Source of the DNA: Zooshikella sp050749885
Lineage (GTDB): Bacteria > Pseudomonadota > Gammaproteobacteria > Pseudomonadales > Zooshikellaceae
Direction of reading: 5' to 3'
DNA: 64,000 nt
Assembly: GCF_050749885.1 (NCBI RefSeq)
Contig: NZ_JBOIUB010000003.1
Coordinates: 186,001-250,000 of the forward strand
A program made the position numbers and the translations under genes. Of this stretch, positions 53,712 through 63,425 are shown one piece after another. How positions within the stretch are numbered: the stretch's first letter is position 1; the number at the start of each line of letters is the position of its first letter. Under the pieces are notes generated by a model. It had not been told where the DNA came from. It searched no databases and worked only from the letters and a program-made list of their open reading frames with translations.

Positions 53712-56700
53712 TTAGGAACCTGTCTGTTGTGAGGGTTGATCTAATAACCGCTTCAAGGCCTTTTGAGTGCGTAACCACACTTGTTGTAAATCGTCCCACC
53801 CCCCTGCCATTTTTTGCGGATCATGCTCTGCCAATTCGATAAGTGCTTGGCAAGCTTCAGCCAAAGGGCCAGCAGAAACCACATTAGCAGCAGCCTTAAA
53901 CTTTCCGGCCATCTGTTTGATTTGTGCTATATCACCTGCCTCAATGGCATCTTCAAGGGCCAACATACAGAGCTCACCTAACTCCTGAAATTCAAAAAGC
54001 TCCAATTGTAAGCGCTGCCCTGTACCAAATAAGCGGGTCAATGCCATTGGGTTAATCAGCATAGTGGTTACTTTTGCCAAGTCTAAGCGAGAAGGCAAGA
54101 TACCCTGACTAAGTTCATCTGGCGGCTTAATGCCTAATGCCTGTTCACAGGCTTCAAGCAGATTACTGGATAAGAAAGGCTTGGTATTCACAAAGATAAG
54201 CGGAGAATCAGCTTTATGATGAACTTCATAAATAGCTGCGTCTGCTTCAGACTGTCCATCAAGCACAATCAGTCCCACTTTTAATAACTGGCAAACGGTA
54301 TGCAGTTCATAAGGAGTCAAACCTATTAATAAGTCAATGGTTTCTTTAGAAGCAATTAATAACGATGCTTGTTGCAAAGACAAAAAGTCTGCCAGTTGTT
54401 CAGCCTTATTCACAACAAGTGCAGGCTGTATAGGATGTAATCCCCAGCAGTGACAATAATCTAATAAGGTATGGCTAAACCAACGTTCATGACACAAGAG
54501 TGCAGCAACGGCCTGTCCCGAAAATAAGGGAAGTACACTAGGCTGCTTAATATCAAACCTTTGGCTATAAGTTGCCTGGCACCCCGCAGGTGCATAATTT
54601 CGAATACTCAGCTCACCCTTCATTTGTTTTGCAAGCTTGCAACTGACGGCCAGCCCCAAGCCAATACCGGAAATGGATTCCTGGTTTTCTAACTGTGAGT
54701 AAAAGTAAGGGCGTGAAATGGTTTGTTGGAGAGTATCAGGAATACCAGGCCCAGTATCTTTAATCGAAAAGCCAATCTGCTGTTGCGTTTCATTGGCCCA
54801 AAGTCGCTTAACCGAAAAAGATACATGGCCCTGATTGGTGTATTTAATAGCATTACTTAATAAATTTCGTAAAATTTGCTCTAAATGTTGCTGATCTCCC
54901 CATAGTTCTAAGGCAATTCCTTGGTCAATATACGTTTTAAGTTGCAAGCCCTTTTGCTGACAGGCTTCATAGGTTTCAACAATCAGTGCTTCTAACACTG
55001 GGAGTAACCGAAGTGGGTTGTGCTGAATTTCCACTTGTTCTGTCTCTAGCGCTGCAAAGTCTTGCATATCATTTACATTTTTCTGAAGTGCATTAACCGT
55101 ACTTAGCAAACGATCGGTAATATTTTGTTGGCGAGCATTTAATTGGGTCTGTTGCAGCATTTCAGCCAAGCCATAAAGCCTGTCTGTTGGGCAGGCAATT
55201 TCTCGGGTTAGCATAGCCAGGACTTCAAGCTGATGTTGAGTAGCCTCTTCCGCTGCCTGTTTTGCGGCAAATAGCGCCAACTCTTGCTTCTTACGCTGAT
55301 CAATATCAACAATCACCCCATCAAGGTGCAAGGCTTCCCCCTCCTCAGAAAAAATAGCCTGCCCTTGTTCATACACCCAACAAGGCTCACCCATTGTGGT
55401 TTTGAGTCGATACTCAATTTCATAGGGTTTTCTCATGGCCACAGCACGCCATACCGTATGGTCAACCTTCTCTCGGTCTTTTTCAAAAATTAGTTCTTTA
55501 AAGCTCTGTTCAGCATTTTTTAGCATGCTTTCAGCAGAATAACCTGTAATGGTCTTAATGTTGTCGCTGATAAATTCCATCGTCCAATGCGTATCCAGCT
55601 TACAGCGATAAACCACGCAAGATAAGTTATCCACTAAAGAGCGATATCGAGCCTCACTTTCCTTTAATGTGTGTTCCGCTTGATAGCGAACCGTGATATC
55701 AGCCCAATAACCCACCCAGATTAACTGTTTATTTTTATCTTGCCGAGGTAATGCCTGACCTTCAATCCAGCGCACATGCCCATCAGGTAGTTGCAACCTA
55801 AAGCAATGCTGCCAACGCGTCATTCGTAATCCTGCTAGTTCAAAAGAGGCTTTCAGCGGTTCACGGTCTTCTACATGCACATGCTGCAAAAGCGATGTGC
55901 TGTCTTGTAGGATGGCCTGACGGTTAACGCCATAGGCTTTTGACACATTATTGCTTATAAAAGAAAACGACCACTGACCTTCTTGGCCAATTTGGCATTG
56001 AAACAATACGACTGGGCAATGCTCAGTCAACTGTGTTAACAGTAGTTCAGCTTCATGATAACGATGCCGTGCTTGTTCCTGTTTATCAAAAATTTCAATC
56101 GCTAACACCGCTTCTTCTAACACCCCATTAACAAAACAACCATGCAAAGACACCTGCCAGCGCCAGGGTTGTCCTGCTTTATTGACGCCCTGTAGCTCAA
56201 AGCATGTTTTTTCACATTCAGCAAGATGATCTATAAGCCTCCGAACATCAGGCCAAGGTTGTAAATCCGGTAAACTAGGCAAAAAAGCCAGTTGCGCTTG
56301 AGAATCAAACTGGCTGGTATCACCCTCCTCACCATACTGTGATGAGAACTTCTCCTTATCCCCCTCTACAGAGTCATCAGTCAGCAACTGACGCCACGCA
56401 TAGTTCATTTGTAAGCAGTATCCTTGCTTATCAATTAAAGCAACAGGCAATGGTAAGCTCTCCAGTAGTTGCAACATTGACTGCTGGTGGTCCTCAACCT
56501 GTTGCCACGCCGCTATTTGGTCCTTCTGTAGCTGACGGACCCTATAAAACAAATAGCCACACGCAGCTGCAATAAGCATGATAAACGCTAGCCAAAGCGT
56601 CCATAGCGGCATTAATGCCTGCGTTTGATAGCGATCAGCTAACCACTTCTCCCGAATTTGTAAATGCTGCTGTTGACTCATACTGGACAACGCCTTGTTG

Positions 56701-58277
56701 ATAATGCTCTGTAACTCAGGCCAATCCATCCGTATCGCGAAATGGATGGAGGCAGGTGTTTCCTTGAGTAAGGCTGCCAGCTTAAGCTTTCCCAGGAACT
56801 GTCGCTGAATATAGTCAGTCAGCATTGCTTGATTGCCAACGATAGCGTGCGCTTCTCCATCTAATAAAATGGCTAAGCTCTCTTCTAAATTTTCCGTAAT
56901 AATTAAGTTAACGAGAGGATACTGATGTTGCAGTTTTTCCTGTATCGCGTAGTCAGCAACCACTGCAACAGTTTGACCTGTTAAATCAGAAATATCACTG
57001 ATGAAAGGCGCATCAACACGAGTAGCAATAGCCCACGGCATTTGTAAATATGCCTGACTAAATAACATATTGCGCTTTCTATCGTCGGTGAGCATAGCGG
57101 CAGAAAGCATGTCTACCTCACCATACTGAATACCTTGCAATAGTCGTCGCCAGCTATCACTGCCAACGACCTCAAATCGTACATTGACCTGTTTTGCCAA
57201 TCGTTTTAAGTACTCTGCACTCACGCCTACATGTTGATTATCATCATTAATAAAATCCAACGGTTTCCAACTTCGATCCACTCCCACTTTTATCACGGGA
57301 TGTGCTTGTAACCAGGCTTTCTCCTGCTCGGTCAAATTCAGTGGAGGGCTATCCAAAGCCAAAGCCACAGTTGAAGAAACCCAGGGTTTAAAAAAACGTT
57401 GATGGTGATCTGTTGTTAGTTGTTGTAGCCACTGTGTTAGTAAAAAGTGCAACATGGACATGTCTCGGCGAACAGCAAACACATACTGTCCTGCCTTCAG
57501 GTCTACTGGACCCAACACGTTAAAATCAACTACCCCTAACGTTTCAAATTGGTAGGTAGTACGAATGAGTTCTCCCACAAAGGCATTAGCCTGATTTTGT
57601 TTTACTGTTTCCAGTGCCGCTTTTATGGTTGGTGCTTGCTGAATATTAATCAAAGGAAACTGTTGTTGAAGACTTGTTAACGCTGGAAAATCTTGGGACA
57701 AAGCAATGGTTTTATGGTTAAGATCTGATAACTCGCTGATATTTCGATTAAACCGGGGAGCCACTAACACAGGATAACTATTAATCATCGGCATTGTCGT
57801 CAGCAGACTTTCATCCTCGACTAACAGTTGATGATCTGTTGAGGTCAATACCATATGAAGCTTATTCTGCTCTACTGCCTGAAGTAACGTTTGAGCATCA
57901 GGGTAAAGCCTGATATTCAACTGCGAGACACCCAAACTGGATTGTGCGGCAGTTAAATAATCAATGATTAGTCCACGTAAAACCCCTTTTTCCTCCAGTA
58001 AAAAGGGTTCAGGAACCCATAACATACCCACATTAAGTGTTTTATGGAGTGCGACCCACTGTTGCTCTACCAAGCTGAGCGATAAACTAGGAATCAAATC
58101 CCTCCCCACTGCCGTTGAAGGTCGTATTTGAAACGAGGTACCTTCACTCGACAGCTCAGGCGGTTCACTCCCATAAAGCTGTTGTGTACTCACTAACAGC
58201 CCCCCCAGCCCAAAAAGCATTGTGAGGGTGATATAACGGTAAGTATGCTTTAGTACACGCCTGGGTCGCTCCAGCAT
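53712..58277 (-). CDS. BvgS-like hybrid sensor with degenerate phosphorelay
   Basis: A 1521-residue sensor. In order: signal/TM (about 12-35), two Venus-flytrap solute-binding domains (about 45-295 and 310-545), TM (about 552-578), three PAS domains (about 590-1000), a DHp region, HATPase (about 1110-1240; N box RNLLSNAIKYT, G1 KDTGPGIP, G2 GIGLGLAVS), a receiver-like domain (about 1250-1375) and an HPt-like domain (about 1395-1510). The H-box reads MLTREIACP, so Arg1025 replaces His. The HPt reads MAGKFKAAAN, so Gly1458 replaces His. I find no receiver Asp. ATP binding seems kept but phosphotransfer lost. I use the ATG at 58277. No response regulator is adjacent. Confidence 0.85.
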   Translation of the reverse strand: MLERPRRVLKHTYRYITLTMLFGLGGLLVSTQQLYGSEPPELSSEGTSFQIRPSTAVGRDLIPSLSLSLVEQQWVALHKTLNVGMLWVPEPFLLEEKGVLRGLIIDYLTAAQSSLGVSQLNIRLYPDAQTLLQAVEQNKLHMVLTSTDHQLLVEDESLLTTMPMINSYPVLVAPRFNRNISELSDLNHKTIALSQDFPALTSLQQQFPLINIQQAPTIKAALETVKQNQANAFVGELIRTTYQFETLGVVDFNVLGPVDLKAGQYVFAVRRDMSMLHFLLTQWLQQLTTDHHQRFFKPWVSSTVALALDSPPLNLTEQEKAWLQAHPVIKVGVDRSWKPLDFINDDNQHVGVSAEYLKRLAKQVNVRFEVVGSDSWRRLLQGIQYGEVDMLSAAMLTDDRKRNMLFSQAYLQMPWAIATRVDAPFISDISDLTGQTVAVVADYAIQEKLQHQYPLVNLIITENLEESLAILLDGEAHAIVGNQAMLTDYIQRQFLGKLKLAALLKETPASIHFAIRMDWPELQSIINKALSSMSQQQHLQIREKWLADRYQTQALMPLWTLWLAFIMLIAAACGYLFYRVRQLQKDQIAAWQQVEDHQQSMLQLLESLPLPVALIDKQGYCLQMNYAWRQLLTDDSVEGDKEKFSSQYGEEGDTSQFDSQAQLAFLPSLPDLQPWPDVRRLIDHLAECEKTCFELQGVNKAGQPWRWQVSLHGCFVNGVLEEAVLAIEIFDKQEQARHRYHEAELLLTQLTEHCPVVLFQCQIGQEGQWSFSFISNNVSKAYGVNRQAILQDSTSLLQHVHVEDREPLKASFELAGLRMTRWQHCFRLQLPDGHVRWIEGQALPRQDKNKQLIWVGYWADITVRYQAEHTLKESEARYRSLVDNLSCVVYRCKLDTHWTMEFISDNIKTITGYSAESMLKNAEQSFKELIFEKDREKVDHTVWRAVAMRKPYEIEYRLKTTMGEPCWVYEQGQAIFSEEGEALHLDGVIVDIDQRKKQELALFAAKQAAEEATQHQLEVLAMLTREIACPTDRLYGLAEMLQQTQLNARQQNITDRLLSTVNALQKNVNDMQDFAALETEQVEIQHNPLRLLPVLEALIVETYEACQQKGLQLKTYIDQGIALELWGDQQHLEQILRNLLSNAIKYTNQGHVSFSVKRLWANETQQQIGFSIKDTGPGIPDTLQQTISRPYFYSQLENQESISGIGLGLAVSCKLAKQMKGELSIRNYAPAGCQATYSQRFDIKQPSVLPLFSGQAVAALLCHERWFSHTLLDYCHCWGLHPIQPALVVNKAEQLADFLSLQQASLLIASKETIDLLIGLTPYELHTVCQLLKVGLIVLDGQSEADAAIYEVHHKADSPLIFVNTKPFLSSNLLEACEQALGIKPPDELSQGILPSRLDLAKVTTMLINPMALTRLFGTGQRLQLELFEFQELGELCMLALEDAIEAGDIAQIKQMAGKFKAAANVVSAGPLAEACQALIELAEHDPQKMAGGWDDLQQVWLRTQKALKRLLDQPSQQTGS

Positions 58278-58390
58278 AGCCTCACATCTCAATCAAACAG
58301 CCATACAGATATCGTTTTTACTAAGTTTAGCTGCTTCAAGGAGACTGCAGTGAATCGTAATGATTAAGCATTTTTGAATACTATCTTGCT

Positions 58391-60145
58391 TTACTTCTCA
58401 CGTGCCTGCACCTTTGGCTCATCCATTCGCCGAGCTAAACGCCGCTTTCGCCGATAAGGAAATACATCCACAACCTCTTTTTCACGTATGACTTGCTGAA
58501 TACGTTGCCAGTAACCTGCATCAAACAATTCACCATGCAGTTCAGTAAAACACTTGCGAATTCGCGTATCCGCAAAAATAAAAATGGCAAACTCTTCAGG
58601 AAAAACATCATTAACCCCAACCGAATACCAAGGCTCAGCCGCCATCTCATCTTCAGGAAAGCGTGGCGGTGGTATCCGACGAAAGTTACACTCCGTTAAA
58701 TAACAAATTTCATCATAATCATAAAAAACAATACGGCCATGTCGGGTAACACCAAAATTTTTCAACAACATATCTCCAGGGAAAATATTAGCGGCAGCAA
58801 GTTGCTTTATCGCATTACCAAAATCATCCAATACCGATTCTAGTTGTTGTTCAGAGGCATCTTTTATATATAAATTGAGGGGTATCATCCGTCGTTCAGT
58901 ATACAGATGATCAATAATAACCAAGTCATCAACAACCCGAACTACAGAATGTGCTTCAGTCAATAACTCAGCTAATAATTCTGGATGAAAACGGTCTTTT
59001 GGAAAAGCAAAGTGAGAAAATTCCTGAGTGTCTGCCATGCGTCCAACACGGTCATGCATTTTTACTAAATAATATTTCTTTTTAACGGTTTCCTTATTCA
59101 CTTCTTTTTGCGGTGCAATATTATCCTTAATCACTTTAAAGACCGTCTGACTAGAAGGCAGGGTGAAGGCAATCATCACCATTCCTCTTACACCTGGTGC
59201 AATGATAAATTGATCATCTGTTTTATCTAAATGCTGAACAAAATCCCTATAAAATTCTGTTTTTCCGTGTTTATAAAAACCGATTGAATTATATAATTCA
59301 TAGCGTTGTTTCCACGGTAAAAGGTCTTGCAAAAAAGCGATAAACGCAGCGGGTACAGGCGCATCAACCATAAAGTAAGAACGGGTAAAACTAAAAATAA
59401 TACTGACCTCATCGGGATCAGTAATCAATGCATCAACGTATATTCCGCCCCTCTCATTATTCATCAATGCAATAATAAAAGGTTTGACATCTTCTCGAAT
59501 GCGTACCCTTCCCACCAAATAGGCCGCTTTATTACGATAAAAAACTGAACGAATGATATCAATCTCCATGTCTTTACTATCCGCAAAGACAAAACCCAAC
59601 TGGTGCTGAGCAGTACGAATAATATTAACCACATCCTGACGTCGATCGGCATAAGGAATAGCGAAACTAAAATCCATCAAAATCCTATCAACCATTTTCA
59701 CCAAACCGAATGCTGGACGGTAGCTAATAATAATTGAAGCTTCATCAGCGGCTTTAACCTTAGGTTGAGTAGAGAAAACAAATAAATTTTCTGGTTTTAT
59801 TTCGTGGTGACGAAAAATGCGACAAAAAATAGAATTAAAAAAGGTTTCGGCTAACTCGCCATCCGTTCGACTACGCACTAATTCGGTATAATAACGTTTA
59901 GCATCTTTCCATACACTAAGCTGTGTATACCCTTGGGCAACTTCCTGTGTCAGACAGTCCGTCACGGCGGCTACCGCATCATCATAAAGATTAATACGAT
60001 CCATAGAAGCTTGTTGGACATCAAGCCAACATGCGGATTCAAAACGCCTCTTTGCACCTAAAGTAATATAAGTAAATGTTGATCGATAGTTTGCAAACCC
60101 TTCAAGCACTGATGATGCAACACACTGCCCCCATTGATTGCTCAT
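58391..60145 (-). CDS. aceK: isocitrate dehydrogenase kinase/phosphatase
   Basis: A 584-residue bifunctional AceK that phosphorylates and dephosphorylates isocitrate dehydrogenase, directing carbon between the TCA cycle and the glyoxylate shunt. Recognised blocks: AETFFNSIFCRIFRHH near residue 100, APGVRGMVMIAFTLPSS near 315 (ATP loop), FPGDMLLKNFGVTRHGR near 455 and VFYDYDEICYL near 472 (catalytic Asp). ATG follows AAGGGA. Unlike in E. coli it is not next to aceB/aceA. It is the first gene on its strand, followed by the sensor after about 110 bases. Confidence 0.96.
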   Translation of the reverse strand: MSNQWGQCVASSVLEGFANYRSTFTYITLGAKRRFESACWLDVQQASMDRINLYDDAVAAVTDCLTQEVAQGYTQLSVWKDAKRYYTELVRSRTDGELAETFFNSIFCRIFRHHEIKPENLFVFSTQPKVKAADEASIIISYRPAFGLVKMVDRILMDFSFAIPYADRRQDVVNIIRTAQHQLGFVFADSKDMEIDIIRSVFYRNKAAYLVGRVRIREDVKPFIIALMNNERGGIYVDALITDPDEVSIIFSFTRSYFMVDAPVPAAFIAFLQDLLPWKQRYELYNSIGFYKHGKTEFYRDFVQHLDKTDDQFIIAPGVRGMVMIAFTLPSSQTVFKVIKDNIAPQKEVNKETVKKKYYLVKMHDRVGRMADTQEFSHFAFPKDRFHPELLAELLTEAHSVVRVVDDLVIIDHLYTERRMIPLNLYIKDASEQQLESVLDDFGNAIKQLAAANIFPGDMLLKNFGVTRHGRIVFYDYDEICYLTECNFRRIPPPRFPEDEMAAEPWYSVGVNDVFPEEFAIFIFADTRIRKCFTELHGELFDAGYWQRIQQVIREKEVVDVFPYRRKRRLARRMDEPKVQAREK

Positions 60146-60396
60146 TTTATTTCCCTTTATTTATAGTAATTATTAATTTATACCTAATTTATTATTTTTG
60201 GAGAATAATTCAAGTAACCATAATACGTCCTTACGTATGTTTTTTAGGTGACTTTATAAATCTTCTGCCATAATGAAAAACTGTACCCTTATTTATATTT
60301 TTTTATACATACGATCAATAATTTTTTCAAAAAAACATAGCAACACGTTATGTCACCAAAGGTACAAATCGTCATTAATGATGTGGAGCAGTCAGT

Positions 60397-62520
60397 ATGC
60401 AGTTTCGCTCAGTTCAAACGAGTATTCTAGTTTACACAAGCATTTGTCTGGTTATTTCGCTATTTGCTGTTGTGGGCTATGCACTTTACTCCTCACTAAA
60501 CACCCAACGTTATGTCAGCGAAACCTCACAAACGCTCATGTCAGAGAAAATCAAAGAGAGTCTCTCATCACTCACTTCAGGTAAAGCACAGCGTATGCAA
60601 CGCCGAATGGAAAAAGCGATGACGGCGGCCAGAACCTATGCGCAAAACCTACAAGCTTATTATCAAAGTGGAGCACCAGCACAAGTTGCAAATAGTCGTG
60701 AAATTGTCAGTGGCATGGCAAAACACCTAACTGAAGCCAATAGCGACTTTTTAGGCGCTTATACCGGCTGGGAGGCAAATGCTTTTGATGGCAATGATGC
60801 CATGTATCAAAATGGTGAATACATTCATTCACAACCATCCACAGGTCAGCTCGCTGTTTATTGGAATCGCAGTGCTTCAGGCAAAGTTGACGGCCGCCCA
60901 CTGGGCAAACTCTACGCCCAAGAAAAAAATGATGCCGGAATACGCCGCAGTGAATGGTACCTTTGCCCAAAAGAAACAGGCAACGAATGTATTATTGATC
61001 CCGCCGCTTATGACGTACAAGGCGTCATGACATTGCTATCCTCATTTGTTACTCCCATCATGCATGATGGTAAATTTATTGGCATGACAGGAATTGACTA
61101 TTCACTTAATTTTTTACAGGAAATTAGCACCGAAATTAATGCTCAATTGTACGAAGGCAGCGGTAGTGTTGCCCTGGTGAGCTTTAATGGTGTGATGGTG
61201 GCTAATACTGGTGATCCTTCTCTGGTAGGTAAACCTGTCGGTACTTTAAATGAATGGAAACCTATCATGGAGGCTATTCGACAAGGCAACAGTGTGGTTA
61301 CAGAGAATGAGGAACTCATTACCAGTACCACCATTTTTACGGTAGGCCAAACCAAAACACCTTGGGCACTGGTCATATCAGTCCCCAAAAGTGTTGCCTT
61401 TGCTGATGTTCAAGCTATGTCTGCTCAAGTTTCTGAGCAGTTCAACGAAAGTTTGATTGGACAATTGATTACAGGCGCACTTATCACAGCGTTAGCGTTA
61501 CTGGTGTTATGGCGAGTCGCTACTTCAATATCCAAGCCACTTAAAGAAGTGGTCAGCCTTGTCGATGATCTTGCAGAACGGGATGGAGACTTAACACGTC
61601 GTATTCAAATTAACCGTCGTGATGAAGTGGGAAGCCTGGCCAGCCGGGTGAATCTCTTTATCGAAAAAATCCAAAACATGGTGAAAGACGTAGCTCAAAC
61701 CATTGAACAAGTTGACCAATCGGCTGATGAAAGTTCAAAAATTGCTTATGAAACCAGTAATGGTGTGCAACGGCAACGTTCTGAAATTGATCAAGTAGCC
61801 ACCGCAATCAACGAAATGTCATGTGCTGCCAATGAAGTAGCTAATAATGCAGCAGAAACAGCACAGTCTGCGGGTGCCGCTAATGAGTCTGTATTAGAAG
61901 GCCAGGAGATTGTTAATCGTAGTGCATCGACCATACAACAGTTATCGGATGAAGTAGAACATGCTGTTAAAGTAATAGAGCAACTAAAAGAGGATAGCGA
62001 AAATATTAGCAGTATATTAGATGTGATTATTTCTATTGCTGAGCAGACGAATTTGCTGGCATTAAATGCGGCCATTGAAGCAGCACGAGCAGGCGAACAG
62101 GGACGAGGGTTTGCAGTAGTGGCCGATGAAGTCAGAACCCTAGCGAGCCGAACTCAAAATTCAACGGATGAAATTCGCCAAACCATCAATGCTCTTCAAG
62201 ACCGTACAGAACAAGCGGTTCAAACAATGAGTCGAGGTAGCGAAATGACACATACTTCAGTCGAACAATCGCAACAAGCGGCCAAACGATTAGAAGAGGT
62301 TGTTCACGCTATCAGTCGTATAAACGATATGGCAACACAAATTGCGAGTGCAGCCGAGCAACAACATGCTGTCTCAGAGGATATTACTAAAAATGTCACC
62401 ACCATTAGTGATGTGGCCGGTGAAGTAGCAGAAGGTGCAGACAACTCAAGCAAGCAAAGTGAGCAGTTGAGTCATCTTTCAGATGAGTTAAGCGGAAAAA
62501 TAAACCGCTTTAAATTTTAA
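60397..62520 (+). CDS. methyl-accepting chemotaxis protein, dCache type
   Basis: A 707-residue chemoreceptor. TM1 (about 10-32), a large periplasmic sensor of about 310 residues in the double-Cache style (with SDFLGAYTGWEANAFDGND, SEWYLCPKET and IGMTGIDYSLNFL), TM2 near 350-370, HAMP and a signalling domain with EQTNLLALNAAIEAARAGE and GRGFAVVADEVRTLASRT. dCache receptors of this group often sense amines, amino acids or carboxylates. The ATG has GGAG 8 bases upstream. Confidence 0.95.
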   Translation: MQFRSVQTSILVYTSICLVISLFAVVGYALYSSLNTQRYVSETSQTLMSEKIKESLSSLTSGKAQRMQRRMEKAMTAARTYAQNLQAYYQSGAPAQVANSREIVSGMAKHLTEANSDFLGAYTGWEANAFDGNDAMYQNGEYIHSQPSTGQLAVYWNRSASGKVDGRPLGKLYAQEKNDAGIRRSEWYLCPKETGNECIIDPAAYDVQGVMTLLSSFVTPIMHDGKFIGMTGIDYSLNFLQEISTEINAQLYEGSGSVALVSFNGVMVANTGDPSLVGKPVGTLNEWKPIMEAIRQGNSVVTENEELITSTTIFTVGQTKTPWALVISVPKSVAFADVQAMSAQVSEQFNESLIGQLITGALITALALLVLWRVATSISKPLKEVVSLVDDLAERDGDLTRRIQINRRDEVGSLASRVNLFIEKIQNMVKDVAQTIEQVDQSADESSKIAYETSNGVQRQRSEIDQVATAINEMSCAANEVANNAAETAQSAGAANESVLEGQEIVNRSASTIQQLSDEVEHAVKVIEQLKEDSENISSILDVIISIAEQTNLLALNAAIEAARAGEQGRGFAVVADEVRTLASRTQNSTDEIRQTINALQDRTEQAVQTMSRGSEMTHTSVEQSQQAAKRLEEVVHAISRINDMATQIASAAEQQHAVSEDITKNVTTISDVAGEVAEGADNSSKQSEQLSHLSDELSGKINRFKF

Positions 62521-62587
62521 TCCCCTGAACATCCCCACGCTGGTGTAGTTTATGGTAAACCCGCAAATAATTCAGAAAATACACAAA

Positions 62588-62619
62588 ACATGTTAGGTAG
62601 TCACTACTACCTAACATGT
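62588..62619. terminator. 14-base perfect hairpin between convergent genes
   Basis: Stem ACATGTTAGGTAGT/ACTACCTAACATGT with a 4-base loop, between the chemoreceptor (plus) and the zapB-like gene (minus). T tracts are weak on both sides, so the terminator role is likely but not certain. Confidence 0.5.
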
Positions 62620-62740
62620 GTATAGAAACGCGAGATAAATTTGCTAACCACTAAAGTTGCAAATGAATAGCCTCGCTTTCCATCATGCTGGCATCGCATT
62701 AACGCAAAAGACAACATAATCCGTTTAGCCAGAACCTGCC

Positions 62741-62950
62741 CTAGACTTCTTCTGCAACACCTTCAAGACGTCCCAGCAAACTACCTAAACGGTCGCTCCA
62801 GTTGGCTAACTCCTCCCTTAACGTGGCATTTTCATCCTCTAATTTCGATTTCTGCTCACGTAGCTCTTCCAGTTCCATTTTTTGGATACCAACCGTATCA
62901 ATCACATGTTGTACTTTTTCTTCTAACTTGGCTAAATGATCATTCGACAT
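62741..62950 (-). CDS. zapB: ZapB-like / TIGR02449 coiled-coil protein
   Basis: A 69-residue, almost wholly coiled-coil protein (heptads through residues 5-65, Glu/Leu/Lys-rich). Length and pattern match the TIGR02449/ZapB-like family that pairs with ZapA-type proteins at the division ring. The ATG follows GAAAGAG. The usual neighbour zapA is not in view; the gene stands alone here, facing the chemoreceptor. Coiled coils are easy to over-assign, so the name is moderate in certainty. Confidence 0.7.
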   Translation of the reverse strand: MSNDHLAKLEEKVQHVIDTVGIQKMELEELREQKSKLEDENATLREELANWSDRLGSLLGRLEGVAEEV

Positions 62951-63185
62951 AATGCGCTCTTTCTATTTTTATCAACAACAATGACCGCAGATTATAGACA
63001 CTGAAAAACATAAATTAAATCACGTTTTAACTGTGAAGCACATAAAACATATTCCCAAAGTGCCTTCCTATCTAAAGACAAGGTCAATCACCAACAGTAG
63101 ATTAGGATTAGACAAGCATAAAAAGCCTGTGCTCCTTACGGGTTGATTATTGTTGTCTTTAAAAAGTGACACTCAACGGAAAGTC

Positions 63186-63299
63186 ATGAAAGATAATATT
63201 TCGTTTCCCGTTAATTCCCCCTGTCAACGCAGCAAACAACAACGTGGTGTACCAGTTAAAGAATACGTAGCCCCTTGCCAAACCGCCATGACATTTTGA
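63186..63299 (+). CDS. possible 37-residue small protein
   Basis: ATG with GGAAAG upstream, 37 codons to TGA. The product contains two Cys (SPCQRSKQQRG and APCQTAMTF) and no hydrophobic helix. No family recognised. It may be chance. Confidence 0.25.
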   Translation: MKDNISFPVNSPCQRSKQQRGVPVKEYVAPCQTAMTF

Positions 63300-63350
63300 T
63301 GATATTTTTCCATTCACTTATAATCATTACGCTTATTACTGACTTATCTT

Positions 63351-63400
63351 GGCTTTAGGTCACCGCTAAAAATGCACTTTTTTAGCGGTGACCTAAAGCC
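63351..63400. repeat. 22-base perfect inverted repeat, hairpin copy B
   Basis: Arms 63351-63372 and 63379-63400 pair without a mismatch around loop TGCACT. The core matches the hairpin at 34368-34393 in reverse orientation. It ends 25 bases before the epmC start. No T run follows, so it is not a usual terminator. Confidence 0.75.
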
Positions 63401-63425
63401 ATTCGTTGGCCGCTGGAGAAAAAAA

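Larger units (their letters stand above)
62951..63425. other. 475-base intergenic region upstream of epmC
   Basis: It contains a possible 37-codon gene (63186-63299) and a long perfect inverted repeat (63351-63400) directly before epmC. Confidence 0.5.

Noticed and set aside
63372..63425. EpmC start at the ATG at 63372
   Set aside because: It lies in the loop of a 22-base perfect hairpin and adds 18 residues not expected for EpmC. The TTG at 63426 has GGAG at 7 bases.
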